From Locusta migratoria (Eukaryota > Arthropoda > Insecta > Orthoptera > Acrididae), in contig CM048748.1 in NCBI GenBank assembly GCA_026315105.1, positions 479,039,150 through 479,103,149 of the forward strand: a stretch of DNA of 64,000 nucleotides. The letters are read 5' to 3'. The notes under the pieces were generated by a model that had not been told where the DNA came from, did not search any database, and saw only the letters and a program-made list of their open reading frames with translations. Positions 47,596-58,916 of the stretch are shown in pieces. The position numbers were made by a program, and so were the translations under genes. Positions within the stretch are counted from its first letter, which is position 1; each line of letters starts with the position of its first letter.

Positions 47596-49609
47596 TTTAA
47601 ACCGACTGCAATAGTCAGTATTTTTAAAACAAACCTGCTTTTACTTTGTGCTTAATTTTGCTCCTGTTTCGTCTCATAGACTTGAAATCGCGATCCCAGT
47701 ACCGGGATTGTTTCCTTTAAGTGGCGGCGGTCTGCTGGCTCGCCTCTCACACTGGCCCTGGTAGCTGCCCGCAGCGGTAGCGGCCGCTTGTACGCAGGTC
47801 CAGCAGGGCGTGAGCGCGGGCACACCTCGCAGTCGCCGGCGCGGTCGTCAAATATGCGCCCACTCACCGTACCCTGTGCGCACTGCCAGAATCCGACATC
47901 CAGGCGGAGCACTTTCGATTTAGGACAAATGTAGCAACATATGAAGCAACACTCACATCGTGACTAATCCTGTCAAATTTTTGAGTCACGGATCACATTT
48001 AAAAAGTATAATCTTGGTCGTATATAAGGGGGGTCGGAAGCCCAAGGGGGCGTGTGGCCTTACAGAAATAATGATTATGAGGATGAACGCTGTATTTTTC
48101 TGATTTAATGTCAACAATAAAAGCTTGATCTCGGTAAAATATAACCAGCTTTATCTTCTGAATATGAGCAGCAAAACTGATGTAAAATATCATGTGGTGA
48201 CTACTTAAAATTACGTAACTTATCCTAACACCAATCTTGCCCCTCCAACAAATTCGGTACTGAGTAGAATTCATTGTGAAAAACTGAATCTTATAAATTC
48301 GAAATATTGCAACATTTCCACCGTTTCTGAGAAATCCGGATTCCAATCCTGATCCACCAAAAATTTACAATTTCGCATTTGAATTTATTTCAGTGCGCTG
48401 AAACTGTAAAAATGTTTGAATATTTCGAATTCTTAGAATTACAACCATATTGTCAACCAATTGTGTCTTTTCTTTCGGACGTGTTCGAAAAGTAAAGATA
48501 CCTGCACCATATCAAGAACGAAATTTTATGTCGCAGAAGTACACTGTTAGTGGTACATAAAATGACAATATTATTGCAGAAGCAAGATAATTTCACAATT
48601 CATACATAAAACATATTTGGTTAATCACTCTGATGTTTATTTTATACACTGACTTCTCATCACACAGAAGTTCACACACATAAGAAAACCGTAAACAAAA
48701 CTGTAGTTACATAAAGCATTCGAAAAAATATTCAACCGAACAAGCTGTGCAGATCCACATTTTTTTCACACATGCGTAAACAGTATTTAACTTGGTTTGC
48801 GAACTAAAAAACTCTTTCAATTAGAAGTATGTGATACTATGTATTGTTCAATTTTGAATAGTTGCATCGGAATATCTTGTTCTTAATTGGGACGGGACAT
48901 GTATTTTCATTTAGTAGAAATGTATGCAGAGAACTGTTATTCGCATAAATAAGTGGTTGAGGAAGGACATTTTCGTTTAAACGGACTGACGAAGTTCATG
49001 CTCGTTCTACGTCCTTTCTAAAATTCTGGAAACACACTTTGTAATATTTGTGCAGTTACTGATCTTTCCTTTCGAAAGCATGCACCTACAACGGTTTTGA
49101 AGCTGGAATGAAAGGAAATCTACACTCAGACGTATGTAATGGTCTGTAGTAAAAGTAGATAGCCTACTCCACCAAACGCTTGTGAGTGTAAAAGGCGGGG
49201 ACGCCACTGCTAAGTGTAGCCGAATGCGACTGCGAATCAAACGCAGCTCCAGGTCTGGCCGATCAAATGCGGGTGTGACCTTCTCTCTGACAGCTGCAAG
49301 AGCAGCACAGGCCAAAGCATTTCATTTAGTAAGCAGCAATGGGCTGCAAAAATTTAATGCGAACGTAAACAATTACGGATAAGTGTCTCCTGCATGAGAA
49401 AATGCAAACAACAGTCTGCTTCAACGCAATACTTCTGAAGCATTCCCTGTTAATAGCGGTGCGAGGCGGGGCCGCGTGTTAGCTCTTACTCTGTTTGCGA
49501 TTTTCTTCTCCCTTCTGCTCATATTTACCTTTGAAGACTGTGGGGAAAGAGCGTATTTACATACGGGGGTCTGATGGAAATCTTTTCAACTGTGCCCGAC
49601 TCACGAAAG
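47596..49609. other. Unassigned DNA
   Basis: About 2 kb. 47690-47880 is CpG-rich; its minus strand contains GGTACGGTGAGTGG, a good splice-donor match, but no supporting coding signal. The rest is AT-rich with no recognised element. Confidence 0.4.
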
Positions 49610-49960
49610 CAAATAAAAAAAAAATGCTTTTTTAGAGATGTTATATGCAAACGACACAGCTCCGATAAGAAACACAGAAGGTGAGTTACAGTACCTAACC
49701 GACAAGTCATCACATTAATGTGGAACTTTGGTTTTACCATTAGCCTCTAAAAGACTAAGATCATGTCACAGGTAACCAAAAATCATCCATCTATCAGCAA
49801 TGACACCAGTCCTATGTCGATAGTTGATGACCTTATTTGGGATGTACAATATGAAACAACTTATTGTAAACATAAAGATGACGAACAGAATTACCAAAGC
49901 GTTGGATTTCATGTGTAGATTGAAAAACAAACAATAGAATTCTGCAATGAAAACTAAAAT
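49610..49960 (+). pseudogene. Possible LINE reverse transcriptase remnant
   Basis: Frames read LLYANDTAPIRNTEGELQ (about 49637-49690; compare YADDT), then LKTKIMSQVTKNHPSISND about 70 bases later. This matches the order of the catalytic box and the following K-T-K-x-M motif in RTE-type enzymes. Too short and broken to classify further. Confidence 0.45.
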
Positions 49961-50615
49961 TTGAGTACACAGGAAACGTGTGTGACAAGTGGCGACTAGC
50001 TGTAAGCAATGGGGTCTCGCTTCTGTAGAACGAGCGCACATAAGAAGAAATCTGGAAGAGAACAAGGCGGAAGAAAATGTTTTCGTTTTTCATTCCATTT
50101 CACTTACTGCAAACAAGCGGCAGTCCCGATGTTTCCCTGGTGTGTATTTATTCGTTTCTCATGACGGTCCGTCTTCTTCTTCATTCCGTTCGTCACCTTC
50201 CATCTCACTCTGTATCCGTTGTAGTGTCGTTTTCATTCAGATTGTTCCTTATGACGTCATATCTCTTGCACTATGTAGCCTACAATAGTGTAAGTTTCCA
50301 GATTAGTAGAATGGATTATTAGTAGTCTGTTGCAGATCATTAACTACTCTCATTCTCAGACAGAGGAATAATGAATTTTCGTTATTGATGCGTCTCACGA
50401 TCGCGTAGTTTTCATTATTTACGACGTCATATCACCTGTACTGTTTGTCTTATGTCGTGTGTCTCCCACAGCGATTGTTTCCTGGTGTTGAAATAGGTCC
50501 ATAAGTTTAGGAGGGCATTTGGAAAATTGCTACATGTTCTATCAGTTTTTCCGCAAATTTAATTGTTTATTACTTCATAGCTCTTAGCTGATTGTTACCC
50601 TACCAACGATTGTTG
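49961..50615. other. Unassigned DNA
   Basis: No recognised feature. Open frames at 49989-50322 are Ser/Phe-rich without motifs. Confidence 0.35.
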
Positions 50616-50625
50616 TCTGATAGTA

Positions 50626-50820
50626 TGAAAATGTTTGTAAAGCTTATGGGACTTAAGTAGGGGGTCATCTCTCCCTAAACTTACAAATTATTTATGAACT
50701 ACCTTATACTAAAGACGGTACAAACATCCATGCCCGAGAGGGTATTCGAAGCCCCGACGGGGAACGGCCTCGCACATCGTAGCATAGCGCCTCAATGCGC
50801 TCGGCCGCTCCGCCGCGGCG
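50626..50820 (-). mobile_element. Family A SINE, GC-head subfamily
   Basis: Exact 10-bp duplication TCTGATAGTA at 50616-50625 and 50821-50830. Minus-strand head CGCCGCGGCGGAGCGGCCG. Confidence 0.95.
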
Positions 50821-50950
50821 TCTGATAGTAAACATGTTTTATCCATGATGGATGTGTTTAAACTCCGAGACTGTTTGTAATACAGGTCTGAGTGTAAAAT
50901 CCGTTACCAGTGACGTTAAAGATCACATTATTTATTTATTTATGACACGA

Positions 50951-50978
50951 CAGGTTTTATCCCTGTGCCCATCTTCAG
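50951..50978 (-). ncRNA. Hammerhead-like motif, left arm, decayed
   Basis: Minus strand: CTGAAGA, T, GGGCACAGGGATAAAACC. The GCCC-GAAA part has mutated to GGGATAAAA, so this copy looks dead. Confidence 0.3.
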
Positions 50979-51359
50979 GTGCTTAAAACATTCAGAATTT
51001 TTCATGTGCAGCGTGTTGTTGGATTTCAATTTAATATTGCATCCAAATGACCATTGTTCATGTTACGCACTTCTTACACCCTTCTACGAACACACTTTTC
51101 TTTGATTGCCTCTTTACTGTTATTTCTATTCTATTCACCTTTTTTGAGTACAATTTATCATTATCACTGCTCAAAAACGTGAAATCATACCATACAATTT
51201 TAGTGAGAATAGAAATTAGAGTAAGGAGCTTGTCAAAGGAAAGTCCGTTCGTAAAAGTGTGTAATAAGTGCGTCACATGAAGAATCGTGATTTGGATGTA
51301 ATATTAAATTGAACTCCACCAACACGCTACACATGAAAAATTCTGAATGTTTGAAGCAC

Positions 51360-51384
51360 CTGAAGATGAGCACAGGCCCGAAAC
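51360..51384 (+). ncRNA. Hammerhead-like motif, right arm
   Basis: CTGAAGA (51360-51366), T, GAGC-ACAG-GCCC stem-loop, GAAAC (51380-51384), then CTGTCGTGTC. GTC words downstream could serve as cleavage triplets, but stem III is not clear. Confidence 0.4.
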
Positions 51385-51645
51385 CTGTCGTGTCATAAAT
51401 AGTACGACCTTTAATGTGACTTGTAACGGAATTTTATTCTCAACCCTGTGATAGTAAGGAATACGTGCAGCATGTTTTCTTGAAACCTGACCAGTAGTTT
51501 CAGAGGAGATGTGGAACACATAGACACATAACTGGGAGATGTACATTGTCATCCGATATCTGGCGTCTGCAGGCTTTCCCGGCGTGTACTGCTGATGAAG
51601 GCCTCTCGGGACTCCAGCAGGGTGGCGGCGTTTATGTATCGCGAC

Positions 51646-51677
51646 GTTTCGGGAAGTGTCGTATTTCCCATCTTCAG
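51646..51677 (-). ncRNA. Hammerhead-like motif downstream of Penelope ORF
   Basis: Minus strand: CTGAAGA (51671-51677), T, GGGAA-loop-TTCCC stem, GAAAC (51646-51650), then GTCGCG. It has the most regular stem II of the set and the same orientation as the Penelope ORF. Confidence 0.45.
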
Positions 51678-51914
51678 GCCAAGTGACGGGACCCGCAGAG
51701 AGCGGGGGTCTTCATACTCCGCTCCAGTGGACCACGGGCGGCTGCGGTGGGCTGCCGGCCGTTGCGTGGTGGTGGGGGTGGCGGCCGTCCGCGTTCGATC
51801 CCCGGTACGGCCATCCTGTCGGCCTGCGTCTGGGCCAAGCCTGGCGGATTGCCGCTACCTCGCGATTCCACGCTGGTACATCTCCGCTTACCAGGTTACC
51901 GGGTATCCTTGTTT

Positions 51915-52415
51915 CTACGGGCTATTTGACGACACTTTCCCAGATGCCAGATGATCGGCACAGCACCAGTTGAAAGTGTGATATCCGTTTATTCTGTGTT
52001 CTGCTACGATCGATTTCGCCGTGTGCCCTAGTCGTACACACCCGATATGATCCCCACAGCGTATCGAGATAGATCGCTGTGCTTGGCCGACATATTTTTT
52101 GCCGCATACACAAGGGATGCTGTAATGTACAGCTGTGTTAAGCCTTTGCGTGTCTTTAGCAGAACCTAGTAGCTCCCACGTCTTCCTTGGTGAACGGAAG
52201 ACGTTTATAATATTGGATTTATCCAGAAGACGTCCAATCTTGACCGAGAGCGATCCCACGTACGGTAGGAACGCGAGTAATTTGTCTTCTTCCTCTTTTT
52301 CTGGTGTAGACACTGCTTTTTCTTCTTGACCTCCCTGTTGACCTGCGCTTCGCATTTTACCGCTGTACATCAGACGCCATCGACCTTTCTGACTTCTAAA
52401 TATGCATTTTGACAA
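51915..52415 (-). pseudogene. Penelope GIY-YIG endonuclease, ORF C terminus
   Basis: A 166-codon open frame. Residues about 48-85 are the conserved linker (LAFLPYVGSLSVKIGRLL, then NVFRSPRKTWELLGS). Residues about 97-150 are the GIY-YIG-type endonuclease (HYSIPCVCGKKYVGQAQ, RSISIRC, HTAKSIVAEHRINGYH), including the CxCGKxYVGQ core that Penelope uses in place of GIY-YIG, Arg, His and Glu. This domain nicks target DNA for retrotransposition. The start codon is probably internal to a longer ORF whose RT region is missing. Confidence 0.85.
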
Positions 52416-53211
52416 ATTGTGTAAGTAAATTACCGTCAGACGTACACCATGCGTAGACAGTGAGATTTTTCATGCTTCGAAAATCAAGTGTGCAAAATTT
52501 CATCAAAATCTGTAAGCAACAGAAACACACACACTCATTGAAAAACGCTCTTTCACTTCTCAATTTTTTCCAATTTTTCCGGTAATTTCCCAAAACTTTT
52601 TTATTCTTAAGTACCATGATCTGAGAATTACAGACACATTAAAAAAAAAAATCCAAATCGGTTGAGCCGATCTGAAGTTACGTTGTGAGCAAGGGAAGAA
52701 GTGATTCATTTTTTATGTAAAGATACTATTATTATTACAGGAAGCATTACCACTGCCTACTACATAGCAAGGAATTAATAATGATGTATGTAAGAATGAA
52801 TGTTCGTGTTTTATGCGGAGCCGTACGGTTCATCCGTTCACGTTGTAACATTTTTCACATAGGGCGTCCACTATTGAGAAGGGTATGGGGATACTTATAC
52901 CAGCTCACAACGCGCAGTTCAGGAGATATGACGTCAAGAACAGTGAGACGCTTGAAAAACTAGCGCATTATGAATGACGTTCAAATTTTTTACTTCTTTG
53001 CTATTATACGTATCAGCAGCATATTTCTCAAACAGCATTCAATTGTGCCAGTAAATGTACCTCGCGACGTAAATGCTTGACTTGTTGAGGCCACAAACGT
53101 TTACAGTCCTCAACTGTGTTTTGAAACTTGCGTTTAGAGGGTTACGTTGTTATTTGGCAATTTTGTGCAGCGTCTGGTAACTCTGCATCGGCAATTGCAG
53201 CAATGAAGGGA
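52416..53211. other. Unassigned DNA
   Basis: AT-rich, with no recognised gene. It could include decayed repeat sequence. Confidence 0.4.
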
Positions 53212-53460
53212 GGAATCGTAGGGTTTAACGTCCCGTCGATAGCGTGGTCATTACAGACGGAGCTCACGCTCGGATTTTTGGTTAAGGATAGGGGAGGAGA
53301 TCGGCCGTGCCCTTTCAGAGGAACGATCCCGCCATTTGCCCCGGAGTGGTTTATGGAAATCGTGGAAAACCTGAATCTGGATGGCCGAAGATGGATTTGA
53401 ACCACCGTCCTCCCGAATGCGAGTCCAGTGCGTCGGCACTGCGTCTCCTCGCTCGGTTGC
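53212..53460 (-). mobile_element. tRNA-derived SINE, family B
   Basis: On the minus strand: B-box-like GGTGGTTCAAATCCATC, CGGCCATCCAGATTCAGG, GAAAGGGCACGGCCGATC and GACGGGACGTTAAACCC. It is the reverse orientation of the copies at 2484 and 13083. Confidence 0.8.
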
Positions 53461-53562
53461 AACAATGGGCAACATCTGGATCGTGTCGAAAACAAGCAAG
53501 TGGACTCATTTAATGTCCATGCTGTTGGTTTCAAAGTATGCAGAGCAAAAGCAGGTAAGTTT

Positions 53563-53758
53563 CATATCAAATGTTTGCAGCACTTATGGGACTTAACTAC
53601 GGGGTCATCAGCGCCTAAGCTTACAATCTACCCATGAAGTAGCTAAGACTAAAGACGGCGCAAATATCCATGCACGAGGGGGGATTCAAACCCCCGACCG
53701 TAGTGGCCGTGCAGGCCGTGACTGAAGCGCGTCAGTCCCCTCGGCCACTGCGGCCGGT
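53563..53758 (-). mobile_element. Family A SINE
   Basis: Exact 12-bp duplication GCAGGTAAGTTT at 53551-53562 and 53759-53770. Confidence 0.95.
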
Positions 53759-53770
53759 GCAGGTAAGTTT

Positions 53771-54180
53771 GAACCAGGAAGATTGGTAGGAGCAGATGGA
53801 TAAAGGGAGGAGAGATGAGGAGATAGACAGAGAGCGAGAGGAAGAGATAGAGGTAAAGAGAAGGATAGAGGTAAGCAGGGAAAAGCGGGAAGGACAGATG
53901 GAGTGTCTTAATATTGGAATAAGTATGTTTCCACCTGGCACAGGGGTACAAAAGCGAATAAAAATTTGAAACTTGAAAATTTTGCCAATCATCTCTTAGC
54001 TATTGCAGATCACAGAATGGAAATTACTGCTTTAGACTATTGGCAGAGCGATTACAAATGTGAGTGCTAATAGTTTTTATTAAACGCTTCCCGCAGGAAA
54101 CAATGTTTTCGCCACAATTTCATGTGAGACGTCACGCCAGCCCACCATATCTACACATCGGCGTCCTCGCGCTCTGACCT
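53771..54180. other. Unassigned DNA with GA-rich patch
   Basis: A purine-rich, degenerate GA repeat spans about 53806-53880. Nothing else recognised. Confidence 0.45.
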
Positions 54181-54780
54181 ACGGCCAGTGCTGGCACGCT
54201 TGGGCGGCCGCGCCCTCTGCACACACTGCGCCAGCGCGGCCAGCTGCAGCCGCCGTGGCGGCGGGATCCTGCGTCCCTGTCGCGTGGACGGGCCCGCCGG
54301 AGTGTCGCGCCCTCGACCCCTCGCCGGCCGGCCCCGCGCTCCCCTTTTATCGGAAGATGGCCAATTTTTCAACAATTGGAATTCGATCAAGTGCGTAATG
54401 ACGCCCGGGGCGGCGCCGCCCACCTGCGAGCTGAGCGCGCCATCGCCGTTCCTCAAACGGCGGCCAGAAATAAAGGCGGGAGAATAATTCTGAAACATGA
54501 ATGGCGGCCGCCGCGATAAAATTCGATTATCTTTGCGCCGCTGATGGCGCGAATGATTTATCGTTTAATCGCTTAATCTTTTCATCGCCCGCCGTATCCT
54601 TCCCCGGGAAGGAGGCGAGGCGAGCGCGGGCCTGGAGATTTATGGCTTCCATTGGAGCAGCGGGCGTCTGGCGGCCACGCGGAGGGGGGGAGGGAGGGAG
54701 GGAGGGGGAGGCAGGCACGGAGGGGAGAAGAAGTGCCACAGCGGCCGAAATTACCGGCCGCCGTCGCTAAGCGGCGCTGT
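54181..54780. other. GC-rich block with (GGGA)n
   Basis: CpG-rich throughout, with a GGGA repeat at about 54688-54712. Overlapping frames on both strands and no recognised protein. Candidate CpG island. Confidence 0.45.
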
Positions 54781-55961
54781 AAAACTCACCGTTAAGGCAC
54801 AATCGATTGTCGACGAACAGTGACCATAAATTTGCGTTTCTTTGTGTTTTCGTTTTTATCTCTCGAAAGAAATAAATTCTCGACGCCGTATTGCCGAGAC
54901 ACATTGGCTGTCACCTGGTCGACCGTCGAACCGTAACGGGGGACGAACCTCGGCCGGGGATCGGATTACTCGGGAATTGAGAAGTGACTGAAACTTATCT
55001 CCCTCCTCTATACAATCAAACGTGTTCCTCAAATGGGTATCCTGCTGAAATTCCACACACTGCGAAACTAAAATGTATGTCTCCTGTATTACTGCTCTCC
55101 ACTATATTCCTTTCGACGGCTCTCTTTTACAGTAACTCTAATTAATCGATTGTTTTTATGTGCAACGTAAACTTACTCTACTGAAATTGATTTCGCAACA
55201 GATGTTTTCTTCTTCAATTGCGAGACGCCACAGTACATGTCTCTTGATGCTTTGTAAATAAATACAAAAAGTGTCTAGTGAAAAAAAAAAAAAAAATTAA
55301 AAAATACCTTAAATAGCAGTATGCTTAAGGCAACTTATAATTTGATCTTAATTTATTATTTTGATCACAGTAATTCTTTTTCATGATGTACATGGTAACT
55401 ACGATATGGAAGGTGTTTCAGTAGGAATATTAAATATTTTAACCACTCCCAAGGTTCAACCAACAGCAAACGATAGTGTTAACACGAATCCAGGTCTCCC
55501 TTTCCCACCAATAGCTGAAATAAAGCAAACACTAATAAAGGAAGTCTCAGTCCCTTCACCCGTAACCGACACCTTCAATTACATGGTGGCAATAGTTACC
55601 ACCACCAATGTGTAAGGTCCCAGTTTCTCTTCATTCAGCTATAAACATGACACCCAGAGATAGCCACTTGCAACATTGGCAGAAACGTCACTGGAATTTG
55701 GTATATTGCGTATGTGGTCCAATGCTCAGAATAATTTTATTGGCATTGACAACGGCCGCGGAAACCTTCCTTTACGCTAAACTTTAAGCCGGAAAATAAG
55801 ATGAACAACATTGATTGGCTAATTTTGAGAAATTCGAGAGACAAGACCTTCTCCTTTACAACTCGACTTTACGGTGAGTTCTTACTTAACGAAAATAATT
55901 CACTTCTGAGTCCTACTTGAAATACAATAGCACTACAAAATAAATTTTCCTGGCGGAAATC
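54781..55961. other. Unassigned DNA
   Basis: An A run near 55281-55295. The open frame 55361-55615 has no recognisable motif. No repeat identified. Confidence 0.4.
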
Positions 55962-55965
55962 ATAT

Positions 55966-56322
55966 TGTCGCGTTGAAATGGAAGTAGGCTTGACTTTGAA
56001 GGCAGGGGTTTCGATTGAACACAGCACTTACAATGAAAGCAAGTTTATTGCGAACTGAAACGTACACGCACCACTGACTGCCTCTCGGGCAGAATGCTCT
56101 GCTATTTATACACAGACAGAATGTACCAGAAATTAGAAGAATAGTTAACAAATAGAAATTACAATTAACATAAGAAAGATGTAGAACATTCTGGAATTGT
56201 TAATTACAAAGAAATAAATTTTTGCCGGTGGTCGGGATTGAACCGGCGATCTTCAGCACCGCAGTCGGTGACGCTATCACTTGCGCCACGCCGGCAGTCG
56301 GTTTACGTGGTGTCTCGCGGCA
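55966..56322 (-). repeat. 3' LTR of gypsy element
   Basis: 357 bp. On the minus strand it begins TGCCGCGAGACACC and ends CAACGCGACA. It contains a 72-nt tRNA-like block near its 5' edge (56224-56295). Confidence 0.95.
56224..56295 (-). other. tRNA-like block in 3' LTR
   Basis: 72 nt on the minus strand. The ends GCCGGCG and CACCGGC can pair as an acceptor stem with one mismatch. A-box-like GTGGCGCAAGTGATAGCG and B-box CGGTTCAATCCC are present. The anticodon arm is poor (CACC-GACTGC-GGTG), so this is a tRNA-derived or promoter-like sequence, not a clear tRNA gene. Confidence 0.6.
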
Positions 56323-56337
56323 TTGCTTCCTTTCCTG
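56323..56337 (-). other. Polypurine tract
   Basis: Immediately 5' of the 3' LTR on the minus strand: AGGAAAGGAAGCAA. Expected primer site for plus-strand DNA synthesis. Confidence 0.6.
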
Positions 56338-56356
56338 GAAAAACAGCGACCCGCTG

Positions 56357-57470
56357 TTACGTACCCTTTGGAGCAAGCTGTAATGTCTTGGATCTTGATC
56401 TTGTCATGGGTCCTCTGTACGGCAGCTCTGAAGAATCCTTCCTTTCTGCACGATTATCGACGACAGACGTTCCTGTCGTGGCTTCATCAGTGTCATTACT
56501 GTCCTTAGAGTCCTTGAACAAGAAGCTTACCTGCTCTTCAGCATCGTAGTAAGGCTTCATACGCAGGACGTGAACAATGTCTCTTCGTCTTTGTCGTTTC
56601 GACGACGGCTCATAATCCTCAACTTCGTATGTGACGTCTGACAGGCGGCGTATTACACGATACGGACCAAGGTATCGCTTCAATAACTGTTATGACAGTA
56701 CAGTCGTCTCAGATTCACGGCCATGGAGCAGGAAAAACGGCGTGAAGCCTGTGGTGTCTTGTCTTGCGGTATTGTAAGCAAGTGTCACGACTGGCAGAAT
56801 TGTATCCCAATCCTTTTGCTCAACTTCGACGTAAATCGACAGCATATCGGATAACGTCTTGTTGAAACGTTCCGTAAGACCATTTGTCTGGGAATGGCAT
56901 GCAGTTCTCATTCTGTGGAAAATGTGACATTACCTCTGATACTAGTTTCGACTGGAGTACTTTTCCTCGATCAGATATCATCATACGTAGTGCTCCATGC
57001 TTCAAAGTAATGTCTTCTACAAGGAATTTTGCAATCTCTGGAGCTTCTGCAGTCGGCACAGGTTTGGTGACAGCGTAGCGTGTGAGGCAGTGCGTGCAGA
57101 CTATTATCCATCGGTTACCGGTTGTCGACTTCTCGAAACTCCCTAAAAGATCGATCCCAACTCGGTAGAATGGAGCTGTTGCCGGCGGAATCGGTACGAG
57201 ATGTAATGGAGGTAATTGCGGCACATGCTTCCGTCGCTGGCACTCTTTACAGTGACTCACATAGTGCTTGACAGATCGGTAGAGACCTTTACAGTAATAC
57301 CTGCGTCTGATTCTGTCTAGGACCTTCACAAATCCCAGATGACCGGATATTGGAGGATCGTGGAAATATTTGAGAATAGGTGGCTGGCGATGAGCTGAAA
57401 CGACCAGTAGCCATTTGGGGCGCAGTGGATCGTAGTTGCTCTTACACAATGTCCCGTTTATAAGTTGGAA
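56357..57470 (-). pseudogene. gypsy integrase
   Basis: In order: an HHCC zinc-binding part, FHDPPISGHLGF to SHCKECQRRK (about 57365-57230); the catalytic core with GIDLLGSF (first Asp), MMISDRGK (second Asp, about 56985) and NGLTERFNKTL (Glu, about 56885-56850); and the GPY/F module YLGPYRVIRRLSDVTYEVE (about 56675-56620). The C-terminal tail ends at 56357, 34 bp from the LTR. Frames shift near 56905 and 56690. Joins element DNA to the genome when intact; this copy is broken. Confidence 0.9.
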
Positions 57471-58916
57471 CTATTCACTGCTCGGTTCTCCTTTCTCCAA
57501 GGCCTCTATGGTTTTTAATAGTGCTGGATCTTCCCTGTGTTCAGCTGTGACGTCATCTAATTCAGTGTGGGATGAAATTTTATTCATGCTATTGTGTTCC
57601 ACTAATGGATTTCTCGAAAGGCATTCGGCATCCTTGTGTTTCCGCCCGTTTTTTAATACCACTGTGACATCGTACTCTTGGAGTCTTAGTGTCCATCTTG
57701 CTATTCGACTTGATGGATCCTTCAAACTAGTCAGCCAACACAAAGAATGGTGGTCTGTCATGACGGTGAATGGTTTGCCGAATAAATACGGCCGGAACTT
57801 GTTGATAGCCCAGATAATTGCGAGACATTCTTTTTCAGTTGTAGAATATTTATCTCGGACTTTGAGAGTACTCCTGATGCATAGGCTATCACCTTTTTAT
57901 CACCTTCCTGAACTTTTACAAGCACTGCACAAATCCCATAACCACTGGCGTCTGTATGAAATTCTGTTTTTGCATTCTCGTCGTACAAGGCTAGCACTGG
58001 TGCGGAAGTTAGAGCCTCCTTAAGTGCCAGGAAAGCTCTTTCTTTTGTCTCATCCCAGTATAACTTGGCGTCTCCCTGCAGAAGGTCTTGTAAAGGACGT
58101 GCCTTGTTACAAAATTCTTTTATGAAACGTCGGTAGTATGAGCACAGCCCGAGAAAACTTCTCACATCACGAATGTGCTGAGGAGTTGGAAATTCTGTGA
58201 CTGCCCTTACTTTATCTGGATCAGGACGGACACCATCTCTGTTGATTAGGTGATTTTTATCTCCTTGGCGACGGAGAGGCACCTCTTTGGATTGAGGCGG
58301 AGACCTGCAGCCTGAACACACTTCAACACAGTTGACAGGCGACTTAGATTTTCTTCAAACGTTTTCGAGAAAACGACAATGTCATCTAAATAGCAAAGAT
58401 ACGTCGTACACTTAAGGTGTCGAAGCAAGTTGTCCATCATGCGTTCGATTGTGGCCGGAGCATTCATAATGCAAATGGAATTTCTTTGAATACATAGAGG
58501 CCGTCAGGTGTAATAAAAGCCGTCTTCTCCCTGTCGGCTTCTTCAACCTCGATTTGCCAGTAACCTGTCTGCATGTCCATAGTTGAGAAGTATGCAGCTC
58601 TTTTCATGCAGTCTAAGGTGTCGTCAAGGCGCGGCAGTGGGTAGATATCTTTCTTTGTGCTTTTGTTCAGTCGCCGATCGTCGACACAGAATCGCAACGT
58701 GCCATCCTTCTTCTTTACGAGGACCACGGGAGACGACCAAGGACTCTCCGAAGGTTGAATAATGTCATCGTGCAACATCTTCTCCACTTCCTCCCGAATT
58801 AACTGTCTTTCAGCTGGCGACACTCTATACGAACGCTGGCTAATTGGCGGATGATCCCCAGTATTGATACGGTGCTTTATCTTGGGCCGTTTCGTCTGAC
58901 TGACTTGTAAATGCAC
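57471..58916 (-). pseudogene. gypsy reverse transcriptase and RNase H
   Basis: RT: a QRSYRVSPAERQLIREEVEK lead-in, DGTLRFCVDDRRLN, FSTMDMQTGYWQIEV, and a frameshift near 58465. The catalytic CYLDDIVVF follows (YLDD at 58381-58392), then a shift near 58250, and GVRPDPDKVRAVTEF and RSFLGLCSYYRRFIK. RNase H: EFHTDASGYGICAVLV (about 57960), a shift near 57780, MTDHHSLCWL, and RKHKDAECLSRNPL. At least three frameshifts. Confidence 0.9.

Larger units (their letters stand above)
50890..51444. repeat. 555-bp palindrome with paired hammerhead-like motifs
   Basis: The left arm (50890 to about 51150) is the reverse complement of the right arm (about 51184 to 51444), with roughly one mismatch in ten by eye. 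The centre is near 51167. Because of the symmetry, the plus frame 51047-51280 and the minus frame 51058-51276 encode closely similar peptides. Both arms contain an outward-facing CTGAAGA-T-stem motif. No transposase. Confidence 0.9.
51560..52415 (-). mobile_element. Penelope-like element, 3' part
   Basis: The endonuclease end of the Penelope ORF (52415-51915) is followed on the minus strand by about 350 bp of flank that contains a hammerhead-like motif (51646-51677). This is the arrangement known for Penelope-like elements. The reverse transcriptase part is not in the window, so the copy is 5' truncated. The lower boundary is approximate. Confidence 0.7.

Noticed and set aside
47652..47912. 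Minus-strand frame with a splice-donor-like GGTGAGT
   Set aside because: No protein similarity recognised, and a single donor match is expected by chance.
51747..51929. B-box-like GCGTTCGATCCC near 51797 as a tRNA
   Set aside because: No matching A-box or acceptor stem could be placed around it.
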